A stretch of 64,000 nucleotides of DNA from Chitinophaga filiformis. GTDB taxonomy: Bacteria; Bacteroidota; Bacteroidia; Chitinophagales; Chitinophagaceae. Of this stretch, positions 1 through 7,485 are shown one piece after another. Under the pieces are notes generated by a model. The model saw only the letters and a program-made list of their open reading frames with translations. It was not told the DNA's origin and ran no database searches. Position numbers and translations under genes: made by a program. The DNA lies in contig NZ_FNBN01000002.1 of NCBI RefSeq assembly GCF_900102545.1, forward strand, positions 21,245 through 85,244. Reading direction: 5' to 3'. Within the stretch, counting starts at the first letter, position 1. Every line of letters starts with the position of its first letter.

Positions 1-338
1 CGGAGCTAATTGCAGCGGATGATCACATTATATTCTAATATCTGATTTGGCCTTTCTAACGGACGTATGCGTTTCATTCACGACCCGCATCATTTCCCCG
101 GGGTTATCACCCATCCCGGGGTTATCATCCCGCGTTACAAACACGTCGCTCCTAACGGAGCTAATTGCAGCGGATGATCACATTATATTCCAATATCTGA
201 TTTGGCCTTTCTAACGGACGTATTCGTTTCATTCACGATCCGCATCATTTCCCCGGGGTTATCACCATCCCAGGGTTATCACCCCGCGCTACAAACACGT
301 CGCTCCTAACGGAGCTCAATGCAGCGAATGATCATCGC
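1..338. repeat. Tandem 155-bp intergenic repeat array (two copies plus a partial third)
   Basis: The block starting CGGAGCTAATTGCAGCGG recurs at 1, 156 and (diverged) 310, giving a period of 154-155 bp. Each full copy contains a GGGTTATCACC segment, a CGCG[C/T]TACAAACAC segment and the small hairpin GCTCC-TAAC-GGAGC (148-161 and 302-315). The window starts inside a copy, so the array probably extends to the left. The same core, with the stem lengthened to GGCTCC/GGAGCC, occurs again at 26741-26880, so this is an interspersed family. It has no open frame of note and lies downstream of moaA. Its function is unknown. Confidence 0.9.
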
Positions 339-392
339 ATCGTATCATCAAAACATGCAGTTTTCGCTTGCAATTTATATCATTCGATGAAA

Positions 393-1373
393 CTATCCTC
401 CGATAGTGATCATACTCCTGTTTTTAATAGCTGCTGCCTCCACTTCTTCCAGTTTACCGGAGAATTGACCTCCCAGCGCTTTCGCCTTACTGAGGATGCT
501 CTGCTGGATCAATGGCAATACATCTTCACCATTTCTCAGGGCAGTCAGCAGATCTGTTTCACCATTCGAGAAGAGACAATTCTTCATTTTGCCATCAGCG
601 GTGAGACGCATTCTGTTGCAGGTATCGCAGAAAGGTGCAGTCATGGTACTGATCACAGAGAATGTACCAGCATGACCTGGTACAATGAATCCCTTCGCAG
701 TATCATGTGCACCACCTTTTAAGGGCAGATAGTCATACTCCGTACTGATACCTTGCAAGATCTCCTGTAAAGACATTACCTTGTTGCTGGTCCACCTGTT
801 ACCACTGAAAGGCATAAACTCTATAAAGCGTACATGCACCGGCGTATGTTTCGTCCAGGCCACAAAATTGTTGATCTCTGTATCATTCAGGCCCTTCATC
901 ACCACCACGTTGACCTTTACATGAATGCCTTTACTGATCAGCAGATCGATATTGCTTTTTACCTGGTGAAAGTGATCGCGCCTTGTAATGAGCATAAACC
1001 TTTCGGCCTGCAGGGTGTCCAGGCTGATATTCAGGGATCGTACGCCTGCTTCTTCCAGCACATCTGCAAATTCATGCAGGCGAACGCCATTGGTAGTCAT
1101 GGTAAGTTCCACAGGCAGGCGGGAAAGGGAAAGGATGATCTTTGCCACATCTTTTCTTACCAGCGGCTCACCGCCGGTAAGTCTGATCTTACGTACTCCG
1201 TTGGCTGCAAAGATGCCTGCTAAAGTGGCTATTTCATCGGCCTGCATCAAGCGGGAGGCCGGTGTAAAATCATAATCTTCTTCCGGCATGCAGTAAAAAC
1301 ACCGCATGTTGCAATTATCTGTCAGGGATATCCTCAGGTAATCATGCACACGGTTAAAAGAATCAATTATCAT
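393..1373 (-). CDS. moaA: GTP 3',8-cyclase MoaA (molybdenum cofactor biosynthesis)
   Basis: This radical-SAM enzyme converts GTP to 3',8-cyclo-7,8-dihydro-GTP, the first step of molybdopterin synthesis in the cytoplasm. The radical-SAM cluster motif C-x3-C-x2-C is at residues 21-28 (CNMRCFYC). The second cluster cysteines are at about 249, 252 and 266 (CDTCNRMRL then NCLF). The protein ends in the Gly-Gly dipeptide that MoaA needs for catalysis. At 326 residues it has normal length. It is the last gene of a minus-strand molybdenum hydroxylase operon and overlaps the upstream mocA-like gene by 11 bp, which suggests translational coupling. No other pterin-synthesis genes are nearby, so the rest of the pathway must be encoded elsewhere. 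Confidence 0.95.
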   Translation of the reverse strand: MIIDSFNRVHDYLRISLTDNCNMRCFYCMPEEDYDFTPASRLMQADEIATLAGIFAANGVRKIRLTGGEPLVRKDVAKIILSLSRLPVELTMTTNGVRLHEFADVLEEAGVRSLNISLDTLQAERFMLITRRDHFHQVKSNIDLLISKGIHVKVNVVVMKGLNDTEINNFVAWTKHTPVHVRFIEFMPFSGNRWTSNKVMSLQEILQGISTEYDYLPLKGGAHDTAKGFIVPGHAGTFSVISTMTAPFCDTCNRMRLTADGKMKNCLFSNGETDLLTALRNGEDVLPLIQQSILSKAKALGGQFSGKLEEVEAAAIKNRSMITIGG

Positions 1374-1977
1374 CTGCTAAAACTTGCCCTGTTAGTAATC
1401 GCTGATAGTCCTCAGCTGTATCGATATCTAGAGCTCCAAGCGGAAAAGGCACCAGGGCCAGGTCGTCTGTCGATTGCTGTAGTATCCTTTTAGCGCCTTC
1501 CTGCCCCTCTAAGGCCGTCAGCGCATCGAAATATGTATTTGTAAAGAGCACGGGCGTACCCGCGGTATTATCGTACGTACAGGCAATGATCCCTTTGCCG
1601 GCAATTAACTGCTGATCCATCAGCTGCCTTAACAAGGCTGCGTTGACAAAAGGCTGATCGCACACCATGATGATCACCCCTGCCAGGCCTTCGTGTTTTA
1701 CCAACGTTTTCATCCCGGTACTGATGGAGGAACCCATGCCCTCAATCCAGTGATCATTCTCCACTATTTCAATCGCAAATCCGCAAAGCTTTTCCAGTAT
1801 CTGGGGTGCATTAGCGCCCGTTACCAATACCACAGGACTCCCTACCGCCTCAATTGCTTCTTCCGCCATCTGACAGATCAGGGTTCTGCCCTTATACATC
1901 AGCAGTTGCTTCGGCTGTCCCAGGCGGGAGGAATTACCCGCCCCCAAAATGATTACACCGTAATTTTCCATATCCAT
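1363..1977 (-). CDS. MocA/MobA-like molybdenum cofactor nucleotidyltransferase
   Basis: This is a 204-residue nucleotidyltransferase of the MobA-like NTP transferase family. The N-terminal nucleotide-binding loop is at residues 11-26 (LGAGNSSRLGQPKQLL), with Gly where the family usually has Ala, and the metal-binding DQP motif is at 107-109. In this context it most likely attaches CMP to molybdopterin (MocA activity) to give the cytosine-dinucleotide cofactor used by xanthine-dehydrogenase-type enzymes. The GTP-using MobA alternative is less likely because the neighbours are XdhC and a Mo hydroxylase. It starts 5 bp after xdhC stops and overlaps moaA, so it is part of the same operon. Confidence 0.85.
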   Translation of the reverse strand: MDMENYGVIILGAGNSSRLGQPKQLLMYKGRTLICQMAEEAIEAVGSPVVLVTGANAPQILEKLCGFAIEIVENDHWIEGMGSSISTGMKTLVKHEGLAGVIIMVCDQPFVNAALLRQLMDQQLIAGKGIIACTYDNTAGTPVLFTNTYFDALTALEGQEGAKRILQQSTDDLALVPFPLGALDIDTAEDYQRLLTGQVLADDN

Positions 1978-1982
1978 ACGAT

Positions 1983-3101
1983 TTACAAAGTATGTATCGG
2001 GCCGTTTTTCTCTCTTAAAGGAATGCCAGTCCTTTCTGAAAGTACGCTTTTTATTTCAGCCGTCACAGACAATGCAATTTCTTCTGCCGTTTCTGCACCT
2101 ATATCCAGGCCCACTGGTCCATGGATCCTGGATCTTGTCTCTTCCCCTATTGTGATGCCTTTCGCCGCCAGTTCGTCCAGCATGCGCTCCAGCTTCTTTT
2201 TAGGCCCCAGCGTACCGATGTAAGTTACTTCTTTTTGCAGGAGTAATTCCAGCAGTGCCAGGTCATAATTATAATTATGGGTCATCAGGACAAAAACAGT
2301 CCTTTCATCAATAGCCACTTTCTGCAGCACTTCCGCCGCTTTGCTCACGATCACCCTGCGTGCGCCGGGAAATCGGGCAGGCGTTGCATACAGCGCCCTT
2401 CCATCCACCACCGTCGTATGCCAGCCCTGGATACGGGCTATTTCCACCAGAGGCATTGCGTCATTTCCTGCCCCTGCGATGATCAGGGAAACGGGAGGTT
2501 TCAGTAATTCGACAAAACCATGCAATGCAGGTTTCTCGTCGCCATACTGTTTGACCATCCCCTGCCTGGTACTGAACACTTCCAGCACATCCCTGACGAT
2601 CTCCGTTTTCAGTTCCCCATCTTCCAGGCTGCCTGCAAAGTTATTCCCTGAATAACGAAGACAGGTGCCAGGCTGCTGAGCAGCCTGGTTTAACCTGAAA
2701 AGAGTTACTAATACGGCATCTTCCCGTTTCTCCAGCACCTGCTCCAATAGCCTGATGGCATTATGCGGGGAGGCAGGGTCTATCGGTTCAAACAGGATGT
2801 GAACGATCCCATTACAGCCGAGCTGTACACCTATTTTTGCATCATCCTCATCTGTCGTATCATAGGTGACCAGTTTATTCTGCTGCTGGATGATGGCCAG
2901 AAGCGCTCTTCTCAAAGCATCTCCTTCCAGGCATCCGCCGCTGATAGCGCCGGTCATCTCACCATCTTCCGTTACCAGCATCCTGGCTCCCGGCCGGCGA
3001 TAGGATGATCCTTCCACATGCACAACAGTAGCGAGCGCCACCTTTTTCCCGTTCTCGCGGGATTGTGCATATGCCCGTAAAATGTCCTCGATTTCTTTCA
3101 T
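1983..3101 (-). CDS. XdhC/CoxI-family Mo-hydroxylase maturation protein
   Basis: XdhC proteins bind the molybdenum cofactor, assist its sulfuration and insert it into molybdenum hydroxylases. The N-terminal XdhC/CoxI domain has GSSYRRPGARM at residues 31-41 and GGCLEGD at 55-61. The C-terminal Rossmann domain has GAGNDAMP at about 210-217 and a late YIGTLGPKKK segment. At 372 residues it is a normal two-domain family member. The gene lies one base from the cytochrome stop and 5 bp from the nucleotidyltransferase start, so the maturation genes are co-transcribed with the enzyme they serve. It could equally be named CoxI-like; XdhC is used here as the family name. Confidence 0.9.
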   Translation of the reverse strand: MKEIEDILRAYAQSRENGKKVALATVVHVEGSSYRRPGARMLVTEDGEMTGAISGGCLEGDALRRALLAIIQQQNKLVTYDTTDEDDAKIGVQLGCNGIVHILFEPIDPASPHNAIRLLEQVLEKREDAVLVTLFRLNQAAQQPGTCLRYSGNNFAGSLEDGELKTEIVRDVLEVFSTRQGMVKQYGDEKPALHGFVELLKPPVSLIIAGAGNDAMPLVEIARIQGWHTTVVDGRALYATPARFPGARRVIVSKAAEVLQKVAIDERTVFVLMTHNYNYDLALLELLLQKEVTYIGTLGPKKKLERMLDELAAKGITIGEETRSRIHGPVGLDIGAETAEEIALSVTAEIKSVLSERTGIPLREKNGPIHTL

Positions 3102-3102
3102 C

Positions 3103-3762
3103 TTATTTATCCGGCAAGTAAGCGCCCTTATCCAGCCATGTTTTAAAGTTTTTCACAAATTCAGCGCGGCTCATAGGTAAGTGGGCCAATCCTTCTGCGG
3201 GATTCCATCCGCTACCCACCAGTGAATCCTTGCTTACGTGCTCGATCAGTGCTTCATGGTCTTTGTGACCATTCTCATTCTGATTCAGCATAGTCATTGC
3301 CAGTTGTCTTGGCGTTTTACCCTGGAACACCATCTTCATATCAGCCGGTGGCAGATGCCAGTTCGGATTACCCGGAGGCATGTGTAATCCCGGTGTATTC
3401 TGTGGCTGGTGACAGTTGGAACATTTCATTGCGTAAAGCCCCTTACCGTCTGTACCACGCTGTACGTTCATGGTGTGTATGTGGCTATCGTCGCCCTGTA
3501 GTGGTCTGTCGCCTTTCGGATGACAGTTCATACACCTGGGATGCATCAGCACTTTATAAGCCTGTAAAAAGGCCTTTTTCGAGATCACACTATCCGGCTC
3601 TGCTACCTCTGCCTTTGCAAGGGTTGTTTTATCTTCCGAAGGTACTCCATTAAAAGCATCTGTACGGAAAGATACTACAACCGAAGAAATTGCCGTTGCT
3701 GCCAGCAGCAGATATACGGCTTTCTTTGTATTAAAAAACTGGTTTTTAGTTGATTGTGCCAT
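3103..3762 (-). CDS. Membrane-anchored two-haem cytochrome c, probable electron acceptor of the Mo hydroxylase
   Basis: The 219-residue protein has an N-terminal membrane anchor or uncleaved signal at about residues 13-31 and two haem c attachment motifs, CMNCH at 77-81 and CSNCH at 114-118. Several later Met and His residues could serve as axial ligands. It lies directly downstream of the Tat-exported molybdenum subunit and upstream of xdhC. The likely role is to carry electrons from the [2Fe-2S] clusters into the respiratory chain on the periplasmic side. That role is inferred from gene order and from related operons where a cytochrome c accompanies Ior-type oxidoreductases. The long C-terminal region after the second haem has no recognised domain. 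Confidence 0.85.
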   Translation of the reverse strand: MAQSTKNQFFNTKKAVYLLLAATAISSVVVSFRTDAFNGVPSEDKTTLAKAEVAEPDSVISKKAFLQAYKVLMHPRCMNCHPKGDRPLQGDDSHIHTMNVQRGTDGKGLYAMKCSNCHQPQNTPGLHMPPGNPNWHLPPADMKMVFQGKTPRQLAMTMLNQNENGHKDHEALIEHVSKDSLVGSGWNPAEGLAHLPMSRAEFVKNFKTWLDKGAYLPDK

Positions 3763-3800
3763 AACATCTCATTACGTGTAAAAAATCAGGATATCTCTCC

Positions 3801-5984
3801 TTATGCCGGCAGGTTGGCCTTATTGAAAGGCATCTGTCTCAGGCGCTTTCCTGTAGCGGCGAAGTACGCATTCGCAATAGCCGGTGCCACTGGTGGTACG
3901 CCTGGTTCACCCACGCCACCCATTTTACCTGTGCTGTCTACAATATGCACTTCGATATCCGCCGGGGTGTCAAACATCCTGGCTACCACGTAATCATTAA
4001 AGTTGCCTTGTTTTACATGCCCCTTTTCCAGGGTGATCTCTCCAAGCAGGGCTGCGGATACCCCGAAATTGATACCGCTTTCGATCTGGGCTTTCACGCC
4101 ATCAGGGTTTACCGCCAGACCACAATCAATAGCACTTACTACACGATGTACCTTAATTGTACCGTCTTCATTCAGGGAGATCTCCGCTACATGCGCTACA
4201 TAGCTAAGGAAGGATTCATGTACAGCGATACCTCTGAATCGTCCGGCAGGCAGTGGCTTACCCCAACCAGCTTTTTCTGCTGCCAGGTTCAGTGCTGCCA
4301 GGTGTCTCGGACTGTGTTTCAGCAATTCCTGACGGTATGCCAAAGGATCTTTACCTGCTGTATGCGCCAGTTCATCGATCATAGCTTCCATTGCCATAGC
4401 GGTGTGGGTATGACCTACGGAACGCCACCATAATACCGGCACTTCATTCTTGGGAGAATGCAATGTTACCAGGCGGTCGGGGATAGCTTCCATATAAGGG
4501 GAATCAGACACCCCCTCTACAGAGGAACCGTCTATGCCATCCTTGATCATTCCTGCGAAGAGTGTCCCTTCCATAATGGACTGGCCCACAATCGTGTGTT
4601 TCCAGGCAATTGGCAGGCCCTGTGCATTCAGCCCGGCAGTTATCTTGTGCAGGAACGCCGGACGGTAATAACCGCCTTTTACGTCATCTTCACGAGACCA
4701 TACCATTTTCACCAATGGCTTACCACTGGCTTTAACAATTTCAGCCGCTTCTTTTACGAAGTCGGAGGAAGGCGTAGCCCTTCTACCAAAGCCTCCACCC
4801 AGGAATACGGTATTCACCCTGATCTGTTCAGGCTTCAGTCCCAATACCTGCGCTGCTGCTCCCTGATCCAGGCCAGGCATCTGTGTACCTGTCCAGATCT
4901 CACACTTACCATCTTTCAGCTGAATGGTTACATTCAGTGGCTCCATCGGCGAGTGTGCGAGGTAAGGGAAAGTGTATTCCGCTTCCACTGTTTTTACTGC
5001 TTTCGACATCGCGCTGTCTACGTCACCTGCTTTATTAGCTGTAGCACCAGGTTTCTGGGCCAGTTGTTTATATTCAGCCAGCATAGTGCCTGAATCCACC
5101 TTCACACCTGATCCCAGGTCCCAGTCCACTTTCAGTGCTGCCCGGCCTTTTTTCGCTGCCCAGTAGTTGTCTGCCAGTACCGCTACCCCGCTTGGGATCT
5201 GTACTACCTGACGTACACCTGCTACTGCTTTCGCCTTTGCGGAGTCCACGGTTTTCACCTTAGCGCCAAAAACAGGGGCGTGCAGCACTACTGCTGTCAG
5301 CATACCTGGAAACTGCATATCCATTCCGAATTTTGCAGTACCGTTTATTTTTGCCGGCGTATCCAGGCGTTTCACGCCCTTGCCGATATACTTCCAACTC
5401 TTCGGATCTTTCAGCGGCACATCTCCCGGTGCTGGCAATGCTGCCGCTGCAGTGGCCAGTTCTCCGTAAGTCGCGCTTTTATCGCCTGCCGTCACCACAC
5501 CGTTTTCTGTTTTACAGTCGGCAGGGTTCACGCCGAATTTCTGCGCGGCTGCCTGAACCAGCAGCGCTCTCGCAGTAGCACCGGCCTTGCGGTACCTGTC
5601 AAATTCAGACCAGGTAGTGCTGGAACCTCCGGTGATCTGTATCCCGAACATCGTGTGATTGTATGGTTTCCACGCATCTCCATGCTGTACCACCATCTTG
5701 TTTACATCTACATCCAGTTCTTCTGCTATCATCATCGATAATGTCGTCCAGATACCTTGTCCCATTTCAGCATGCGCCAGGTACACCAGTACTTCATTAT
5801 CGGCTGTTATATTCAGGTATGCGTTTGGTGCGAATGCTGCACCGCTTTGTGGGCCCAATACCGCTGCTCCTGCTCCTCCGAGCTTTTTGGCGCCGGGTAC
5901 TGTGAATGAGATCAGCAGTCCGCTGCCCAGTAAAGCGCCGGTCTTCAGGAAATTACGCCTGCTTGCGTTCAATGTTGTGCTCAT
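3801..5984 (-). CDS. Xanthine-dehydrogenase-family molybdopterin-binding subunit (IorB-like)
   Basis: This is the catalytic molybdenum subunit of an aldehyde or N-heterocycle hydroxylase. A twin-arginine signal (SRRNFLK, residues 8-14) and a hydrophobic stretch show Tat export. The cofactor-binding segments AEMGQGIW (about 72-79) and GGGFGRR (396-402) and the C-terminal GVGE motif with the probable active-site Glu (about 693) are present. Size and domain order match the isoquinoline 1-oxidoreductase beta-subunit type. The start overlaps the stop of the [2Fe-2S] subunit by 4 bp (ATGA). The substrate cannot be read from sequence; aldehydes and N-heterocycles are the usual ones in this family. 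Confidence 0.92.
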   Translation of the reverse strand: MSTTLNASRRNFLKTGALLGSGLLISFTVPGAKKLGGAGAAVLGPQSGAAFAPNAYLNITADNEVLVYLAHAEMGQGIWTTLSMMIAEELDVDVNKMVVQHGDAWKPYNHTMFGIQITGGSSTTWSEFDRYRKAGATARALLVQAAAQKFGVNPADCKTENGVVTAGDKSATYGELATAAAALPAPGDVPLKDPKSWKYIGKGVKRLDTPAKINGTAKFGMDMQFPGMLTAVVLHAPVFGAKVKTVDSAKAKAVAGVRQVVQIPSGVAVLADNYWAAKKGRAALKVDWDLGSGVKVDSGTMLAEYKQLAQKPGATANKAGDVDSAMSKAVKTVEAEYTFPYLAHSPMEPLNVTIQLKDGKCEIWTGTQMPGLDQGAAAQVLGLKPEQIRVNTVFLGGGFGRRATPSSDFVKEAAEIVKASGKPLVKMVWSREDDVKGGYYRPAFLHKITAGLNAQGLPIAWKHTIVGQSIMEGTLFAGMIKDGIDGSSVEGVSDSPYMEAIPDRLVTLHSPKNEVPVLWWRSVGHTHTAMAMEAMIDELAHTAGKDPLAYRQELLKHSPRHLAALNLAAEKAGWGKPLPAGRFRGIAVHESFLSYVAHVAEISLNEDGTIKVHRVVSAIDCGLAVNPDGVKAQIESGINFGVSAALLGEITLEKGHVKQGNFNDYVVARMFDTPADIEVHIVDSTGKMGGVGEPGVPPVAPAIANAYFAATGKRLRQMPFNKANLPA

Positions 5985-6454
5985 TTGTCTTTACCTCCTT
6001 CCCGCTGCATTTTTGCGGCCAGGTGAATGGCCTTTCTGATACGGGGATAGGTGCCGCAGCGGCAGATATTCCCGGACATTGCGCTATCAATGTCTTCGTC
6101 AGTTGGATTAGGGTTTTCCCTTAATAACACGGCTGCAGACATAATCTGGCCTGACTGGCAGTAACCGCATTGTGGTACGTCCAGCTCTATCCATGCTTTC
6201 TGCAGGTAGTTATCCGGATCTGCAGATAATCCTTCAATAGTTACTATCTCCTTTCCAACGGCCCGCGACACCAATGTAACACATGAACGTACCGCTTCTC
6301 CATCCAAATGAACGGTACATGCGCCACACTGCGCCATACCGCAACCGAACTTGGTACCAGTTAATCCGACTACATCCCTGATTGCCCACAACAGTGGCAT
6401 GTCAGGACTGGCGTCTACTGAGTACTCTTTCTGGTTGATCTTAAGCTTAACCAT
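5981..6454 (-). CDS. [2Fe-2S]-binding small subunit of the Mo hydroxylase (IorA-like)
   Basis: The 157-residue protein carries both [2Fe-2S] clusters of the hydroxylase. The plant-ferredoxin-type cluster uses C38, C43, C46 and C58, and the alpha-helical cluster uses C96, C99, C131 and C133. The start is taken at 6454 ([11 protein letters not shown]) because family members begin here; an upstream in-frame ATG would add 31 unrelated residues. It has no signal of its own and is probably exported with the Tat-tagged large subunit. It is the first gene of a six-gene operon and overlaps the next gene by 4 bp. Electrons would pass from molybdenum through these clusters to the cytochrome c. Confidence 0.93.
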   Translation of the reverse strand: MVKLKINQKEYSVDASPDMPLLWAIRDVVGLTGTKFGCGMAQCGACTVHLDGEAVRSCVTLVSRAVGKEIVTIEGLSADPDNYLQKAWIELDVPQCGYCQSGQIMSAAVLLRENPNPTDEDIDSAMSGNICRCGTYPRIRKAIHLAAKMQREGGKDK

Positions 6455-6626
6455 AAAGAATTGCTTTTCTGTAAATAATAGATCTAAATAGGTTGACTTG
6501 CGGCAGGGGACTATTGATAGATGAGAAAACCCGGAGTTGCGGTGCACTGTTTCACCGGAACTTTCCTGACTGGGTTATCCAATACCAAATTTGACCTTTG
6601 CTTCCTGAATCGTTAACGTTTGAAAG

Positions 6627-6634
6627 CAAATTTA
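6627..6634 (-). promoter_or_regulatory. Candidate -7 promoter element of the Mo hydroxylase operon
   Basis: On the minus strand this reads TAAATTTG, an exact match to the Bacteroidota -7 consensus TAnnTTTG. It lies about 170 bp upstream of the first gene, so the leader would be unusually long. No well-placed -33 TTG was found, so support is moderate. Confidence 0.4.
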
Positions 6635-6948
6635 GTTCGAAGAAGGGGAATGGCGATTGCAATATTCAAACAGATAAGTATAAATTTCAAAGGTAAATTT
6701 GAGGGGGTGAGCTGAATAGTATAACTTGCGTTGTTTCTTTTTAGATATAACGCATGTATGGGAGGTGTTGCGTTGCAGCGTCGGGGTTATGGTGAGGTTG
6801 CATTTTTCAAAGTATTGTCTGTTTATGTTTTGAGATGATTATATATCTCACGTCTGAGAACTGCGCGAATGAATATTGTTTTACTCCTTTTTCGGTGGTT
6901 GAGTTTTAGTTTTGTTCAGCGCAGGTCTTTTTTTGTGCGAATCATTAC
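6635..6948. other. Gene-free stretch upstream of the Mo hydroxylase operon
   Basis: This AT-rich stretch of roughly 310 bp separates the Mo hydroxylase promoter from the palindromic element at 6949. I found no convincing open frame, RNA or terminator in it on either strand. Confidence 0.5.
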
Positions 6949-7113
6949 GTAGCTCGCGGTCTGAGGTGGGACCACGGGCTGTACCCCCTTTTCGAACGTA
7001 CGATTGAGCTTTATCAAGCGTAGGGGCTTAGGAATGCTATTAAACCCCTATCAATCGTATCGGCTCTCAAATGGGCTAAGGCCCGTAGTCTCCACCTCTG
7101 ACCGCCTGCTACT
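6949..7113. repeat. Long imperfect palindromic element, copy 1
   Basis: The left end (GTAGCTCGCGGTCTGAGGTG, from 6949) is matched by the reverse complement of the right end (CCACCTCTGACCGCCTGCTAC, to 7112), giving arms of about 25 bp with a few mismatches. Inner pairs follow, for example TACGATTG with CAATCGTA. The element is non-coding. A second element with the same end pattern (GTAGC, then CGCGGT, then AG-TGGGA) and a similar centre lies at 57241-57408. Size and structure suggest a mobile palindromic sequence of the REP or MITE type, with no transposase inside. No target-site duplication is clear. Confidence 0.7.
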
Positions 7114-7149
7114 CATTGCGTCCCGAGGGATTTCTTGTGTCAAGATTCT

Positions 7150-7485
7150 TTAGAAAAAGAAATAGACGCCAGTGCCACGTTCGAGGGCTTCTTGGAAAAG
7201 GACTTTCAGTCGATCAAGGATGTCGTTGGAAACAGGCATGTTAAATACATCACTATTTAACACCTTTTCTAAGTTTTCTTTTTCTACAATTTGGGCGCTT
7301 TCAAAATCGTCAATCATAGCAAATGTCATGTCGTTTAGAGCGTCGAAGAAGCCTATACGCCATAACTCTTTAAATTCATCGTCGGTAAACGACACTTCGA
7401 TTAGTTGGTCTGGAGTTGCCTCATCATAATCTAATGCACTTTCGGCATCTCTATCCCTAGGCACAGTCATTACTTTTGAGCTCAT
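7150..7485 (-). CDS. Candidate immunity protein for the RHS toxin
   Basis: This 111-residue acidic protein resembles no family I recognise. Its start codon overlaps the stop of the RHS gene by one base (TAATG), so the two are translationally coupled. That position directly after a polymorphic RHS toxin is where immunity genes sit. The gene and the last few hundred bases of the RHS gene are visibly more AT-rich than the RHS body, which fits a toxin-immunity cassette exchanged as one unit. There is no signal peptide, as expected for a protein that neutralises a toxin inside the cell. The function is inferred from context only. Confidence 0.6.
   Translation of the reverse strand: MSSKVMTVPRDRDAESALDYDEATPDQLIEVSFTDDEFKELWRIGFFDALNDMTFAMIDDFESAQIVEKENLEKVLNSDVFNMPVSNDILDRLKVLFQEALERGTGVYFFF

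Noticed and set aside
1-338. CRISPR array
   Set aside because: The whole 155-bp unit is repeated with no unique spacers and no cas genes nearby.
387-722. Plus-strand open frame opposite moaA
   Set aside because: It lies fully antisense to a gene with clear catalytic motifs and has no family likeness.
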